From Gammaproteobacteria bacterium (GTDB lineage Bacteria; Pseudomonadota; Gammaproteobacteria; Nevskiales; Nevskiaceae), in contig JAGWMX010000001.1 of assembly GCA_028871525.1 (NCBI GenBank), positions 27,529-91,528 of the forward strand: DNA of 64,000 nucleotides, given 5' to 3'. Position 1 is the first letter of the stretch, and the number at the start of each line of letters is the position of its first letter. Position numbers and translations under genes: made by a program. This document shows positions 47,070 through 57,343 of this stretch, piece after piece. The notes beneath the pieces were generated by a model. It did no database searches and had not been told where the DNA came from. It worked only from the letters and a program-made list of their open reading frames with translations.

Positions 47070-47179
47070 GGCGAGTGGCGGCGGCAGCTGCCACGTCGCT
47101 TCCAATCGGGCTGGCGTTCGTGGATCAAGCATCACGCGCCGGTGCCGTGTCATCTGCGCCGGCCGGTGGCGATAACGGC

Positions 47180-47821
47180 TTAGAAATCCGTATGGATCAA
47201 CCCCATCCGCGCCGCCTCCAGCGCCGCCTCGGCGCGGCTGGAGACCTTGAGTTTGCGATAGATCGACTTGATCAGACCGGCCGCGGTGTTGCGGGTGACG
47301 CCGAGATTTGCGGACACTTCCGGCAGCCGGTAACCCTTGGCGATCAGCACCAGGGTCTCGCGCTCGCGCGGGGTCAGCCGCGCGTCGTCGTTCTCGGCGG
47401 TCTCCGGCGCGAACACCCGCAGCAGGCGCTGGGCGATCGCCGGCGACAGCGGCGGCTCGCCGCGGTCGATCGCCTGCAATTGCTCGATCACCCGCTCCAC
47501 CGGCTGATCCTTGAGCAGATAGCCTCCGGCGCCCGCGCGCAGCGCCGGAAACAGGTGGGCATCGTCGGCGTAGATGGTGGTGACGATGCAGCAGCAATTC
47601 GCGCATTCGCGCCCCGCGCGCGCGATCAGGTCGACGCCGGAGCCGTCCGGCAGACCGAGATCCACCAGCGCGATCTCCGGGGTGAACTCGCCCAGCAGGC
47701 GACCCGCCTCCGCCAGCGTGCCGGCGGTGCGCACCTCGATGCCGGGGAAAGCGCCCTGCAATGCGCGCGACAGCCACGCCACAGAAGACTCCAGATCCTC
47801 GACCACCAGCCCGCGATTCAT
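47180..47821 (-). CDS. NarL/LuxR-family response regulator
   Basis: The 213-residue protein has a receiver domain (1-120) with acidic pocket Glu8/Asp9, phospho-acceptor Asp54 in ALVDLGLPDGSG, and Lys in GGYLLKDQP. A LuxR-type helix-turn-helix follows (LTPRERETLVLIAKGYRLPE, SIYRKLKVSSRAEAALEA). It lies 205 bp downstream of a matching sensor kinase on the same strand, so the two probably form one system. Its target is unknown; petABC is the nearest downstream operon. Confidence 0.88.
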   Translation of the reverse strand: MNRGLVVEDLESSVAWLSRALQGAFPGIEVRTAGTLAEAGRLLGEFTPEIALVDLGLPDGSGVDLIARAGRECANCCCIVTTIYADDAHLFPALRAGAGGYLLKDQPVERVIEQLQAIDRGEPPLSPAIAQRLLRVFAPETAENDDARLTPRERETLVLIAKGYRLPEVSANLGVTRNTAAGLIKSIYRKLKVSSRAEAALEAARMGLIHTDF

Positions 47822-48026
47822 TTATTCGACTCCGATTCGGGACACCCGACCCGCCGTCGAACCGGCAGACCGGAAAACAGCACGACAAGATGTGGGGGAT
47901 GAACCTGCCCGGCAACGGCCTGCCTGGCAGCGCGCAACGCTGTGCCGACGATAAACGCCGTGCAGCGCGTGCAACATCTGAGCCGCGGAACACTCGCAGT
48001 TCCCGGCCCCGGCGCCTCCTTGCACT

Positions 48027-50297
48027 TCAAAGCTGATGTTGAAATTCAGTCTCGGCTGAATCGGTCGCCGCCGTCACCCCCCATACGGGGGTACCGGCGA
48101 GCGGCACCTGACAGATCACCTCCACCCGGTCGCCGTCACCGCGCAGATCGATCCGGCCGCCGAGCACGGCGGCGCGCGCGCGCATGCCGCGCAACCCCAG
48201 CCCTGCAGACCAGCGCGCCGGTGGCGTCGGGCTGCCGTCATTCGCCACTCTGAGCGTCAGCCTGCCGTCGGTCAGCTCCACACCGACCGACAGCCGGGTC
48301 AGCCGGGAGTGGCGCAGCGCGTTGGTGACCGCCTCGCGCAACACCCGGCTCAGATGGATCAGGAACAGCGGCGGCAGCAACCGTTGCGGCAACGGCTCCG
48401 GCACGCAACTCCACACCATGCGCACACCGACCGCATCGCAGCGATCGGCGATCTCCTCGCGACAGCGCGACAGCGCTTCCTCGATCTGCAGCGCGCCGGC
48501 CGCCAGGCCGTGCACCACCAGCCGCAGGTTTTCCAGCGCATCGCGCGCCATCTGTGCCGCCGGCCCTTCGGAGCGATGGATCAGCGTCAGCAGCCGCGCG
48601 CCGATATCATCGTGCAGATCCTGGGCCAGGCGCAGGCGCTCGGACTCGACCCCGGCACGTACCGCGATCTCGTAATTGGCACAACGCTGCAGGATGGCCT
48701 GGACCGAAGCTGCCAGCAGCACATCCTGGCGTCGAAAAAGCCGGGCGCCGCGGTCGGCCCAACGCAAGGCGTAGCCGTTGCCGCCGCACAAACCGGGCAC
48801 CGCCAGCACCGCGCCGGACTCGCGCAGTTCGGGCGCCTTCAATGGGGCCTGCAGCGGCTGCAGGTCCAATGGCGCAAACAGTCCGGCCAGCGCGTCCGGC
48901 AACAATTGCTCGATCGGGCGCTCCGAACCCAACAGATCGGGCAGTAGTTGGGACATCGAATCGGCGCCGGTCCGCGGACGCCACGGCGGCAACCGCTCGA
49001 CCAGCCACTGCCGCAGCGGAAAGTAAAGCCAGCCGGACACTGCCAGCGACAGCAACAGCGCCCCCGCTGCGTCCAACGGCAGCACCGAAACGAGCACCGT
49101 ATCCAGCACCACCACCGCCAGGGCCCCGATCACCAGTCCGAGCGCACGCAACCACCAGCGCTCTAGATCGTAGAGCCGGTAACGGGCAATGCCCAACGCG
49201 ACGCCGCCCTGTACCACCAGGAAAAAGCCGAAGGCGTAAGCCTGCAGCCAGCCGGTGTCGTAGCCCACCAGCCCCGGCACAATCACCACCAGCACCAGGA
49301 CGCTGGCGCCGAACAGTCCGGACAGGACGAACCATTCGAACGCCGCTCGCGCCAGCGGATCGCCGCGTACCCGCCACCACTGCGTCGCCGCCAGCGCCAA
49401 CGACAGTACGTAGCCGACGACCACGACGCAATTGGCGCTGGCCATGCCCAGCGGGCTGACGCCGAGTTGTTCCAGCATCCACCACGACACCGCCGTCAGC
49501 AGTGCCGGCGGTCCCACGTCCCAGGCAGCGAACCGGCGCGGGTAGTGCCATAACACCGCGAACGCCGATGCGGCACACAGCAGCGAACCGAGATGGTTGG
49601 CGGCCGACAGCGCCGCGAACAGCGTGCCCGGCAGCGCCAGCATGCGGGTGCTGTACACCGCCGCCGGCAATTCCATCAACAGCGCGCTGGCTCCGGCTAT
49701 GGCGCTGTAGCGCGCCGCCGGTTCGGCCGGCCGGAACGCCCAGATGCCGCAACCGACCAGCAACGCGCCCAGCGCGCTGAAGATCTGCATCCAGAACAGC
49801 CAACCGAGCGAATCCGGCGGCCGTCCCTGCGCCACCGGCAGCAGCAGTCGCCGGCCGTCGCCGAGGCCGGCGAAGACACCGCCGGCACGCAGCACCTGCC
49901 AGATCCTCTGCTGGCGGGCGAGGAAGGCGCGGAAGTCCGCATAGCGAGTGAACACCGCGTCCGGTTCCGGCGTCAGGTCGTCGCTGCGCAGCGTCACCCG
50001 CAGCAGGCCCGGCGCCTGCAGCCAGACCACGGCGGTACCGGCGCGCAACGAAGGCGGCGGTCCCCGCGGAGACGTTTCCACGCGCGGCGGCGCATCGGCA
50101 ACGGGACCGGCGACCAGCCCCACCCCCAACTGCGGCTGGGCACTGGCCAGCACCACGGCAACCAGCGCCAGCACCAGGCCGGCGCTCGATACGGCCAGCA
50201 ACACCTTGGTGGGCGGCAGCGGCTTTGCACCGACCCGGCTCGCGCCGCCTGCAGAACCATCTGCAAGCACGTCCATCTCCCCCCCTGTAATGATCAT
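48027..50297 (-). CDS. membrane sensor histidine kinase, HisKA_3 (NarX/DegS-like) type
   Basis: The 756-residue protein has one N-terminal membrane helix (about 30-52), a periplasmic segment (53-165) and about eight further helices (168-430). A cytoplasmic region ends in the HisKA_3 H-box LRLAQDLHDDIGARLLTLIH, and the ATPase part has EAVTNALRHSRLTRL and GLGLRGMRARAAVLGG. Such kinases phosphorylate NarL-type regulators, here the one downstream. The start is ATG 50297 or ATG 50276. Three 18 bp tandem repeats overlap the start region. The signal is not known. Confidence 0.85.
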   Translation of the reverse strand: MIITGGEMDVLADGSAGGASRVGAKPLPPTKVLLAVSSAGLVLALVAVVLASAQPQLGVGLVAGPVADAPPRVETSPRGPPPSLRAGTAVVWLQAPGLLRVTLRSDDLTPEPDAVFTRYADFRAFLARQQRIWQVLRAGGVFAGLGDGRRLLLPVAQGRPPDSLGWLFWMQIFSALGALLVGCGIWAFRPAEPAARYSAIAGASALLMELPAAVYSTRMLALPGTLFAALSAANHLGSLLCAASAFAVLWHYPRRFAAWDVGPPALLTAVSWWMLEQLGVSPLGMASANCVVVVGYVLSLALAATQWWRVRGDPLARAAFEWFVLSGLFGASVLVLVVIVPGLVGYDTGWLQAYAFGFFLVVQGGVALGIARYRLYDLERWWLRALGLVIGALAVVVLDTVLVSVLPLDAAGALLLSLAVSGWLYFPLRQWLVERLPPWRPRTGADSMSQLLPDLLGSERPIEQLLPDALAGLFAPLDLQPLQAPLKAPELRESGAVLAVPGLCGGNGYALRWADRGARLFRRQDVLLAASVQAILQRCANYEIAVRAGVESERLRLAQDLHDDIGARLLTLIHRSEGPAAQMARDALENLRLVVHGLAAGALQIEEALSRCREEIADRCDAVGVRMVWSCVPEPLPQRLLPPLFLIHLSRVLREAVTNALRHSRLTRLSVGVELTDGRLTLRVANDGSPTPPARWSAGLGLRGMRARAAVLGGRIDLRGDGDRVEVICQVPLAGTPVWGVTAATDSAETEFQHQL

Positions 50298-50343
50298 TCA
50301 CGCTTGAACGATCATTGCAGCCTGAACGATCATTAAAGCATGA
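50290..50343. repeat. three tandem 18 bp repeats in front of the sensor kinase gene
   Basis: The units are ATGATCATTCACGCTTGA (50290-50307), ACGATCATTGCAGCCTGA (50308-50325) and ACGATCATTAAAGCATGA (50326-50343). The shared core is GATCATT then AGC then TGA. They cover the start of the sensor kinase and the space before cutA, so they resemble iterated binding sites for a regulator, possibly autoregulation by the paired response regulator. Confidence 0.75.
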
Positions 50344-50387
50344 ATAGACTGGGTCGTGTGCCGCACGTGGGCTAAACTGGGCTTGTC

Positions 50388-50723
50388 ATGAACCAGGTAC
50401 TGCTGGTGCTGGTCACCGCGCCCGAGGCTGCCGCCGACGCGCTTGCCACTGCGCTGGTCGAACAGCGTCTGGCGGCCTGCGTCAACTGCCTGCCCGCGGT
50501 GCGCTCGACCTATCGCTGGCGCGGCGCCGTCGAGCACGCTGCCGAAACGCTGCTGCTGGTCAAGACCAGCACGGCGCGTTTTCCGGCGCTACAGGACGCG
50601 GTGCTGAAATTGCACCCCTATGAACTCCCGGAGCTGGTCGCGGTCTCTGTCGACGCCGGCCTGCCGGCGTATCTCGACTGGGTGGCGGCGGCTTGCGCCG
50701 AAACCGAACCGGAACTGAAATGA
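50388..50723 (+). CDS. cutA: divalent-cation tolerance protein CutA
   Basis: The 111-residue protein has the CutA1 pattern: LLVLVTAPEAAADALATAL, RLAACVNCLPAVRSTYRWRG, LLLVKTSTARFPAL and LHPYELPELVAVSV. CutA forms trimers and is associated with metal tolerance. A TAAACT hexamer (50373-50378) lies 9 nt before the ATG, and there is no Shine-Dalgarno site. It is coupled to the next gene by an ATGA overlap. Confidence 0.94.
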   Translation: MNQVLLVLVTAPEAAADALATALVEQRLAACVNCLPAVRSTYRWRGAVEHAAETLLLVKTSTARFPALQDAVLKLHPYELPELVAVSVDAGLPAYLDWVAAACAETEPELK

Positions 50724-51172
50724 AACCGAGCTTTCTGCTTGCGCTGCTACCCGCTGCCGCGACCGCCGCGACGCTGCCGTGGCCGACCGCCTCCAACACC
50801 GATGCCCTGTTGCCGGCGGCACGGGCGTTCGCGCTGGTCGACGCCGAGCGCAACGGCGATGCAGTGGTCGTCACCTGGCAGGTAGCGCCGGGCTACTACC
50901 TGTATCGCGACCACATCGCCGCGCAGGTGTTGGCCCCGGCCGGCGCCCGCCTCGGCACACCGCGATTGCCGCCTGCACAGGCCAAGACGGTGCCGCAACT
51001 CGGCCGGGTACAGGTCTACCGCGGTGCACTGCGAGTGACCTGGCCGCAGGCTGCCGGCGCACCGGCGATCACCCGCGTGCAGGTGAGCTACCAGGGTTGC
51101 GCCGACATCGGCGTCTGCTATCCGCCGCAGACCCGCGTCGTCGAGATCGCCGCCGCAGGCGCGCAGCGATGA
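50720..51172 (+). CDS. stand-alone DsbD alpha (N-terminal) domain protein
   Basis: The 150-residue protein has a signal peptide (MKPSFLLALLPAAATAA) and the nDsbD immunoglobulin-like fold: WQVAPGYYLYRDHI and the redox pair Cys-x5-Cys in SYQGCADIGVCYPPQ. Full DsbD is about 570 residues with a membrane beta domain and a thioredoxin gamma domain; both are missing here. It ends in normal fashion and overlaps a TlpA-like gene by 4 nt, so it is not an obvious frameshift. It could pass reducing equivalents to periplasmic thiol proteins if another membrane reductase serves it. Confidence 0.85.
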   Translation: MKPSFLLALLPAAATAATLPWPTASNTDALLPAARAFALVDAERNGDAVVVTWQVAPGYYLYRDHIAAQVLAPAGARLGTPRLPPAQAKTVPQLGRVQVYRGALRVTWPQAAGAPAITRVQVSYQGCADIGVCYPPQTRVVEIAAAGAQR

Positions 51173-51783
51173 GCGCCACGGCGATCCGCTATCTGGTGGC
51201 CGGCGCGCTGCTCGGCGTCGTCGTCACGGTGCTGGCCGCGGCGCTGTGGCTGCGGCTGAGCGGTCACGCATTGCACCCTCAGCCTGACCGCACTCAGACG
51301 GCTACGGCGGTCAACGATCCGTTTCCAACCGATGTACAACTGCCGGACTTGACCGGCCGCATGCAGGCATTCTCGCAATGGCACGGCAAGCTGCTGCTGG
51401 TCAACTTCTGGGCCACCTGGTGCGTGCCGTGTCGCAAGGAAATACCGGACCTGATCGCAGAGCAGCGCCGCTATGGCTCGCAGGGCCTGCAGATCGTCGG
51501 GCCGGCGGTCGACGATCAGAAAGCGGTGCGCAAGGCGGCGCCGGATTTCGGCTTCGACTATCCGATTCTGACCGGTTCGCTGGATCCGATGATCATGCTG
51601 ATGGCCCGGCTCGGCAACGCTACGAGCGGACTGCCGTACTCGGTGCTGGTCAGTCCGCAGGGACAGATCATCCACCGCCAACTGGGTGGATTCGAGTCCG
51701 AACAGCTCGACCAGTTGATTCGCCAGAATCTGCCGCGCCAGGCCGATCTGATGAAATCTGGCCGACAAATCGCCGATAACTGA
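51169..51783 (+). CDS. membrane-anchored TlpA-like thioredoxin
   Basis: The 204-residue protein has an N-terminal anchor (LVAGALLGVVVTVLAAALWL) and a periplasmic TlpA/ResA-type domain with the active site FWATWCVPCRKE, and later GLPYSVLVSPQG with the cis-Pro. It is a disulfide reductase, for example for cytochrome c maturation. It is coupled to the DsbD-alpha gene by an ATGA overlap, which suggests the two exchange electrons. Confidence 0.9.
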   Translation: MSATAIRYLVAGALLGVVVTVLAAALWLRLSGHALHPQPDRTQTATAVNDPFPTDVQLPDLTGRMQAFSQWHGKLLLVNFWATWCVPCRKEIPDLIAEQRRYGSQGLQIVGPAVDDQKAVRKAAPDFGFDYPILTGSLDPMIMLMARLGNATSGLPYSVLVSPQGQIIHRQLGGFESEQLDQLIRQNLPRQADLMKSGRQIADN

Positions 51784-51808
51784 GCCCAACTCCGCCTAAC
51801 TTGCTAAC

Positions 51809-51837
51809 TTGGCGGCAATCCTAAACTCGGGCACAAT
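51809..51837 (+). promoter_or_regulatory. candidate sigma70 promoter for aroQ-accB-accC
   Basis: TTGGCG (51809-51814) and CACAAT (51832-51837) are 17 bp apart. A second -10-like hexamer, TAAAGT (51855-51860), lies 6 nt before the aroQ GTG and would give a leaderless mRNA. Which is used cannot be told from sequence. Confidence 0.35.
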
Positions 51838-51866
51838 CACCGGAGACCTGTTGCTAAAGTGCCCGC

Positions 51867-52307
51867 GTGAGCCGACTGCTGCTGATCAACGGGCCCAATC
51901 TCAATCTGCTCGGAAGCCGCGAACCGCAGATCTACGGCGATACTCCGTTGACCCGAATCGAGGCGGCGGCGGCATCCGAAGCGGCACAGCTGGGCCATCA
52001 ACTCGACTGCTTCCAGTCCAACCACGAGGGCGAACTGGTCGAGCGTATTCAAGCGGCCGCTGCCGACGGTACCGCGCTGATTCTGATCAACGCCGGCGCT
52101 TACACCCATACCAGCGTGGCGCTGCGCGACGCATTGTCGGCGGTGGCGCTGCCGTTCATCGAAGTGCACCTGTCAAACGTGTATGCCCGCGAGACATTCC
52201 GCCATCGTTCGCTGCTGTCCGATCTGGCCGCCGGCGTTATCGTCGGCTTCGGCCCGCTCGGTTATCGGCTGGCGGTGATCGCCGCCCACCAACAACTGTC
52301 CGCATAA
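51867..52307 (+). CDS. aroQ: 3-dehydroquinate dehydratase, type II
   Basis: The 146-residue protein begins at GTG 51867 and has the type II signature [20 protein letters not shown] with the catalytic Tyr, [35 protein letters not shown] and [11 protein letters not shown]. It performs step three of the shikimate pathway. It commonly precedes accBC, as here. Confidence 0.97.
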   Translation: MSRLLLINGPNLNLLGSREPQIYGDTPLTRIEAAAASEAAQLGHQLDCFQSNHEGELVERIQAAAADGTALILINAGAYTHTSVALRDALSAVALPFIEVHLSNVYARETFRHRSLLSDLAAGVIVGFGPLGYRLAVIAAHQQLSA

Positions 52308-52343
52308 GTTGGCGGCGCGCCGCGCCGCTGTCGGGGAACTGCC

Positions 52344-52844
52344 ATGGATTTGCGAAAAATCAAAACGCTGATCGAACTCGTCGAGCATTCCGGCATCGCC
52401 GAGCTGGAGGTCAACGAAGGCGAAGAGTCGGTACGCATCAGTCGCGTACCGAACATCGCTGCGCCCGCACCGGCGACAGCGGTGTACGCACCGCCGCCGG
52501 CCATCACCGTCGCATCACCGCCGGCTGCCCCGGCAACGCCTCCCGCCGCGCCAGCGGCCCCACCTCCGCCCACGTCGCCGCCGGAACCGGCCGGCGTCGT
52601 CAACCGCCACCTGGTGCGCGCGCCGATGGTCGGCACCTTCTACCGGGCGCCATCGCCCGGTGCAAAATCATTCGTCGAGGTCGGGCAAACGGTGCGCCAG
52701 GGCCAGACGTTGTGCATCATCGAGGCGATGAAGATGCTGAACCAGATCGAGGCCGATCGCGCCGGCGTGGTCGCCGAAATCCTGTCCGACGACGGGCAAC
52801 CGGTCGAATTCGACCAACCTCTTTTCGCGATCGAGCCGGCGTGA
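52344..52844 (+). CDS. accB: biotin carboxyl carrier protein of acetyl-CoA carboxylase
   Basis: The 166-residue protein has a helical start ([20 protein letters not shown]), a long Pro/Ala linker (40-85) and the biotinyl domain with [11 protein letters not shown], biotin on Lys130. It carries CO2 between AccC and the carboxyltransferase in fatty-acid synthesis. It ends directly before accC. Confidence 0.97.
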   Translation: MDLRKIKTLIELVEHSGIAELEVNEGEESVRISRVPNIAAPAPATAVYAPPPAITVASPPAAPATPPAAPAAPPPPTSPPEPAGVVNRHLVRAPMVGTFYRAPSPGAKSFVEVGQTVRQGQTLCIIEAMKMLNQIEADRAGVVAEILSDDGQPVEFDQPLFAIEPA

Positions 52845-54200
<1,356 letters not shown>

Positions 54201-54216
54201 CGGACCGTCTTTGAAA

Positions 54217-55170
54217 ATGCGCCGGGCCGAGACTTCGAATTGCGAGCGCACGGCAAATAACGGCGGCTCAAAAACCGCAGCCGCTGACCGCGGCGGCGGC
54301 CTGCTGCAGTTGACGCTGGTCACCGCGCACCCCCGATTGGCCGAAACCTTGCTGGAAGCCTGCGGCGCGCGAGCCGTCACCCTGTCCGATGCCGGCGACC
54401 AGCCACTGCTGGAACCGCCGCCGGGCGCCACGCCGCTATGGGCGATCAGCCGGCTCACCGCGCTGTTTGACGCCGACACGCAGCCGGAAATCGTGGTCGG
54501 GCGGCTGCGCGCCACGCTTCCCGAAGGCGATCGCCTCGCCGTTCGCCGTGCGCGGGTCGCCGATGACGACTGGATCGACGCCTGGCGGGCGCATGCGCAA
54601 CCGCTGCGCTTCGGTGCACGGCTATGGGTGCTGCCCGACGACGACGTCCCGGCGCCACGCCGTGGCACCGCGGTGCGGTTGCCGCCGGGGCTGGCGTTCG
54701 GCGCCGGCACCCACCCGTCCACCGCACTGTGCCTGGCTTGGCTGGCGCGGGCGCGACTGACCGGCACTACGGTGCTGGACTACGGCTGCGGCTCTGGGAT
54801 CTTGGCCATCGCGGCGTTGAAGCTCGGCGCGCACGCGGCAGTTGCGGTCGACCGCGATCCGCAGGCACTCACCGCCGCCGCCGACAATGCGCGACGCAAC
54901 GGCGTCGCCGCACGGCTGGCGATATGCACGCCGCACGGCCTGAGGCGTCGACGCCGGCGTTACGACGTGATCCTCGCCAACATCCTGGCGCGGCCACTGA
55001 TCGAACTGGCGCCGCGGCTGATCGCACAGCTGGCGCCGGGCGGCTGGCTGGTGCTCGCCGGCCTGCTCGAACAACAGGGCGATGCGGTGCGCGCCGCTTA
55101 TGCGCCGCCGTTGCGCTTCGCCCGCGCAGCGCGCCGTGACGGCTGGCTGCGACTCGCGGGAAGAGGCTGA
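54217..55170 (+). CDS. prmA: ribosomal protein L11 methyltransferase
   Basis: The 317-residue frame has the PrmA substrate domain (LLQLTLVTAHPRLAETLLEA) and a class I methyltransferase domain (GLAFGAGTHPSTALCLAWL, VLDYGCGSGILAIAALKLGA, DVILANILARPLIELAP). It trimethylates L11. The N terminus from ATG 54217 (MRRAETSNCERTANNGG) is about 28 residues longer than usual; no better ATG/GTG start lies at the conserved LLQLTL. It follows accC by 16 nt. Confidence 0.92.
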   Translation: MRRAETSNCERTANNGGSKTAAADRGGGLLQLTLVTAHPRLAETLLEACGARAVTLSDAGDQPLLEPPPGATPLWAISRLTALFDADTQPEIVVGRLRATLPEGDRLAVRRARVADDDWIDAWRAHAQPLRFGARLWVLPDDDVPAPRRGTAVRLPPGLAFGAGTHPSTALCLAWLARARLTGTTVLDYGCGSGILAIAALKLGAHAAVAVDRDPQALTAAADNARRNGVAARLAICTPHGLRRRRRRYDVILANILARPLIELAPRLIAQLAPGGWLVLAGLLEQQGDAVRAAYAPPLRFARAARRDGWLRLAGRG

Positions 55171-55233
55171 GCCGCCCGCGCCTCGCACCGCTTTGCCATC
55201 CATGCGGATGCGCGTATCATCGCCAGCCTGACA

Positions 55234-55435
55234 CTATTGATCCGGCCACATGGTGTTTGAACCATGCTCTGCTCGAGCCGATACCGACTGCGACCGATTA
55301 GGTTTCCAGGTTGCCGGATCAATGGTAAAAACCGTGCTCCGTGTGATTGCAGCGGCCATTTCGCTGTACGTTTCACACACTGCGCTGGCGACAGAGACTG
55401 CACCGTGTTCAAGCATTTGATGGCCGCTTCAATAG
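55234..55435 (-). repeat. R1 element, copy D, upstream of fis
   Basis: The ends are TATTGATCCGGCC and GGCCGCTTCAATAG. Internal hairpin arms TTGCCGGATCAA and TTGATCCGGCC are near perfect. A 60-codon frame on the minus strand (55416-55234) again spans the element and resembles that of copy A (..HGAVSVASAVCE.. against ..HRAVFAASVVCE..). It ends 37 bp before the fis ATG, so it occupies the fis upstream region. The 55171-55233 stretch after prmA holds no recognised feature. Confidence 0.85.
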
Positions 55436-55472
55436 GCTGATTCGACTCAATACCAGGGCCTCGATATCAAGT

Positions 55473-55760
55473 ATGTCCCCCGGCAAGGCCAGCTCGCTGT
55501 CCCGATCGTCATTACCGAAACCACTATGCCACTCGGTGGCCGAGTGCCTGGACCAATACTTCACCAATCTCAACGGGCACGCACCGCGGGATCTCTACCA
55601 GATGTTTCTCGAACAGGTCGAACCGCCACTGCTGCGCGCCACGCTGCGCTTCTGCGCCGGCAACCAGTCGCAAGCGGCCGACATGCTCGGCGTCAACCGC
55701 GCGACGCTGCGTAAGAAGATCGCACAATACCGGATCGACGTCGGCGAACTGCTGCGGTGA
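55473..55760 (+). CDS. fis: nucleoid-associated protein Fis
   Basis: The 95-residue protein matches Fis in size and C-terminal helices: [40 protein letters not shown] and the helix-turn-helix [20 protein letters not shown]. It bends DNA and regulates rRNA and recombination. ATG 55473 is used; the frame extends upstream through R1 but without similarity. In E. coli fis follows dusB; here prmA and R1 precede it. The stop overlaps purH. Confidence 0.93.
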   Translation: MSPGKASSLSRSSLPKPLCHSVAECLDQYFTNLNGHAPRDLYQMFLEQVEPPLLRATLRFCAGNQSQAADMLGVNRATLRKKIAQYRIDVGELLR

Positions 55761-57343
55761 AGCGACTCGCCGATGCCGGGCGACGGCGGCTGCAACGCGC
55801 ACTGCTGTCGGTCTCCGACAAGACCGGGCTGATCGATTTCGCGCGCGCGCTGACGGCGAACGGCTGCGAACTGCTCGCCACCGGCGGCACCCGCCGCCTG
55901 CTGCAATCCTCCGGCGTGGCGGCGCGCGAGGTGGCCGAAATCACCGGCTTCCCGGAAATCATGGCCGGCCGGGTGAAAACGCTGCATCCGGCGATCCACG
56001 GCGGCATTCTCGCCCGCCGCGGCGTTGACGACGCGGCGCTGGCCGAGCATGGCATCGGCGCCATCGATCTGGTGGCGGTCAATCTGTATCCGTTCGAAAC
56101 CACCGTCGCGCGGCCGACGGCGGACGTCGCCGAAGCGACCGAAAACATCGACATCGGCGGCCCGGCCATGCTGCGCGCCGCTGCCAAAAATCACGCCGAT
56201 GTCACTGTGGTCGTCGACCCGGCGGACTACCCGGAAGTGATCGCAACGCTAGCGCACGGCGGCCCCGACGCTGCGCTGCGCCGCGCCCTGGCGACCAAGG
56301 CATTCGCGCTGACCGCACGTTACGACGCCGCGGTGGCGGCCTACCTGTCCAGTCTCGACGCCGAGGGTGCGCGCACCGAATTTCCCGGCGTGCTGGGCCT
56401 GCAGTTCTTCCTGCGCGAGACCATGCGCTACGGCGAAAATCCCCACCAGCGCGCGGCCTTCTATGTCGAACGCGAACCGCCGCCGGGAAGCATCGCGGCG
56501 GCGCGGCCGCTGCAGGGCAAACCGCTGTCGTTCAACAATGTCGCCGACGCCGACGCCGCACTGACCTGCGTCAAGGCCTTCGTCGAACCGGCCTGCGTGA
56601 TCGTCAAGCACGCCAACCCCTGCGGCGCGGCCGTCAGCCGCAAAGGCATTCTGCACGCCTACGATTCAGCCTATCGGTGCGATCCGACCTCGGCCTTCGG
56701 CGGCATCATCGCCGTCAACCGCGAACTCGACGCCGACACTGCGGCGGCCATCGTCGAACGCCAGTTCGTCGAGGTGATCGTCGCCCCGGCAGTGACCGAG
56801 ACCGCGCTTGCGAAACTCGCCGTCAAACCCAACGTCCGCGTGCTGGCCACCGGCGGCTGGCCGGCACAACCTCCGCCGGCGCTGGATTTCAAGCGCGTCG
56901 ACGGCGGTCTGCTGGCGCAGAGTCGCGACGACTACGACCCGGCACCGACCGAACTCAAAATCGTCAGTCGCCGCCGACCGAGCGAGCAGGAACTGGCCGA
57001 TCTGCGCTTCGCCTGGATCGTCACCCGCTTCGTCAAATCCAACGCCATCGTCTTCGCCAGGGACGGCCGCACGCTCGGCATCGGCGCCGGGCAGATGAGC
57101 CGTGTCGATGCCGCGCGTATCGCGGCACAGAAAGCGGCCGATCAGGGCCTTGCACTGGCCGGTGCGGTGATGGCTTCGGATGCCTTCTTCCCGTTCCGCG
57201 ACGGCATCGATACCGCCGCTGCCGCCGGTATCCGCGCCGTCATTCAACCTGGCGGTTCAGTACGCGACGAGGAAGTGACCGTCGCGGCCGATGAGCACGG
57301 CATGGCGATGGCGTTGACCGGCATCCGGCATTTCCGACACTGA
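55757..57343 (+). CDS. purH: bifunctional AICAR formyltransferase/IMP cyclohydrolase
   Basis: The 528-residue protein begins at GTG 55757, overlapping the fis stop. The IMP cyclohydrolase domain (1-190) shows [39 protein letters not shown] and [18 protein letters not shown]. The formyltransferase domain shows [41 protein letters not shown] and [17 protein letters not shown]. It performs the last two steps of IMP synthesis. Its end overlaps the convergent lipoprotein gene by 87 bp. Confidence 0.97.
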   Translation: MKRLADAGRRRLQRALLSVSDKTGLIDFARALTANGCELLATGGTRRLLQSSGVAAREVAEITGFPEIMAGRVKTLHPAIHGGILARRGVDDAALAEHGIGAIDLVAVNLYPFETTVARPTADVAEATENIDIGGPAMLRAAAKNHADVTVVVDPADYPEVIATLAHGGPDAALRRALATKAFALTARYDAAVAAYLSSLDAEGARTEFPGVLGLQFFLRETMRYGENPHQRAAFYVEREPPPGSIAAARPLQGKPLSFNNVADADAALTCVKAFVEPACVIVKHANPCGAAVSRKGILHAYDSAYRCDPTSAFGGIIAVNRELDADTAAAIVERQFVEVIVAPAVTETALAKLAVKPNVRVLATGGWPAQPPPALDFKRVDGGLLAQSRDDYDPAPTELKIVSRRRPSEQELADLRFAWIVTRFVKSNAIVFARDGRTLGIGAGQMSRVDAARIAAQKAADQGLALAGAVMASDAFFPFRDGIDTAAAAGIRAVIQPGGSVRDEEVTVAADEHGMAMALTGIRHFRH

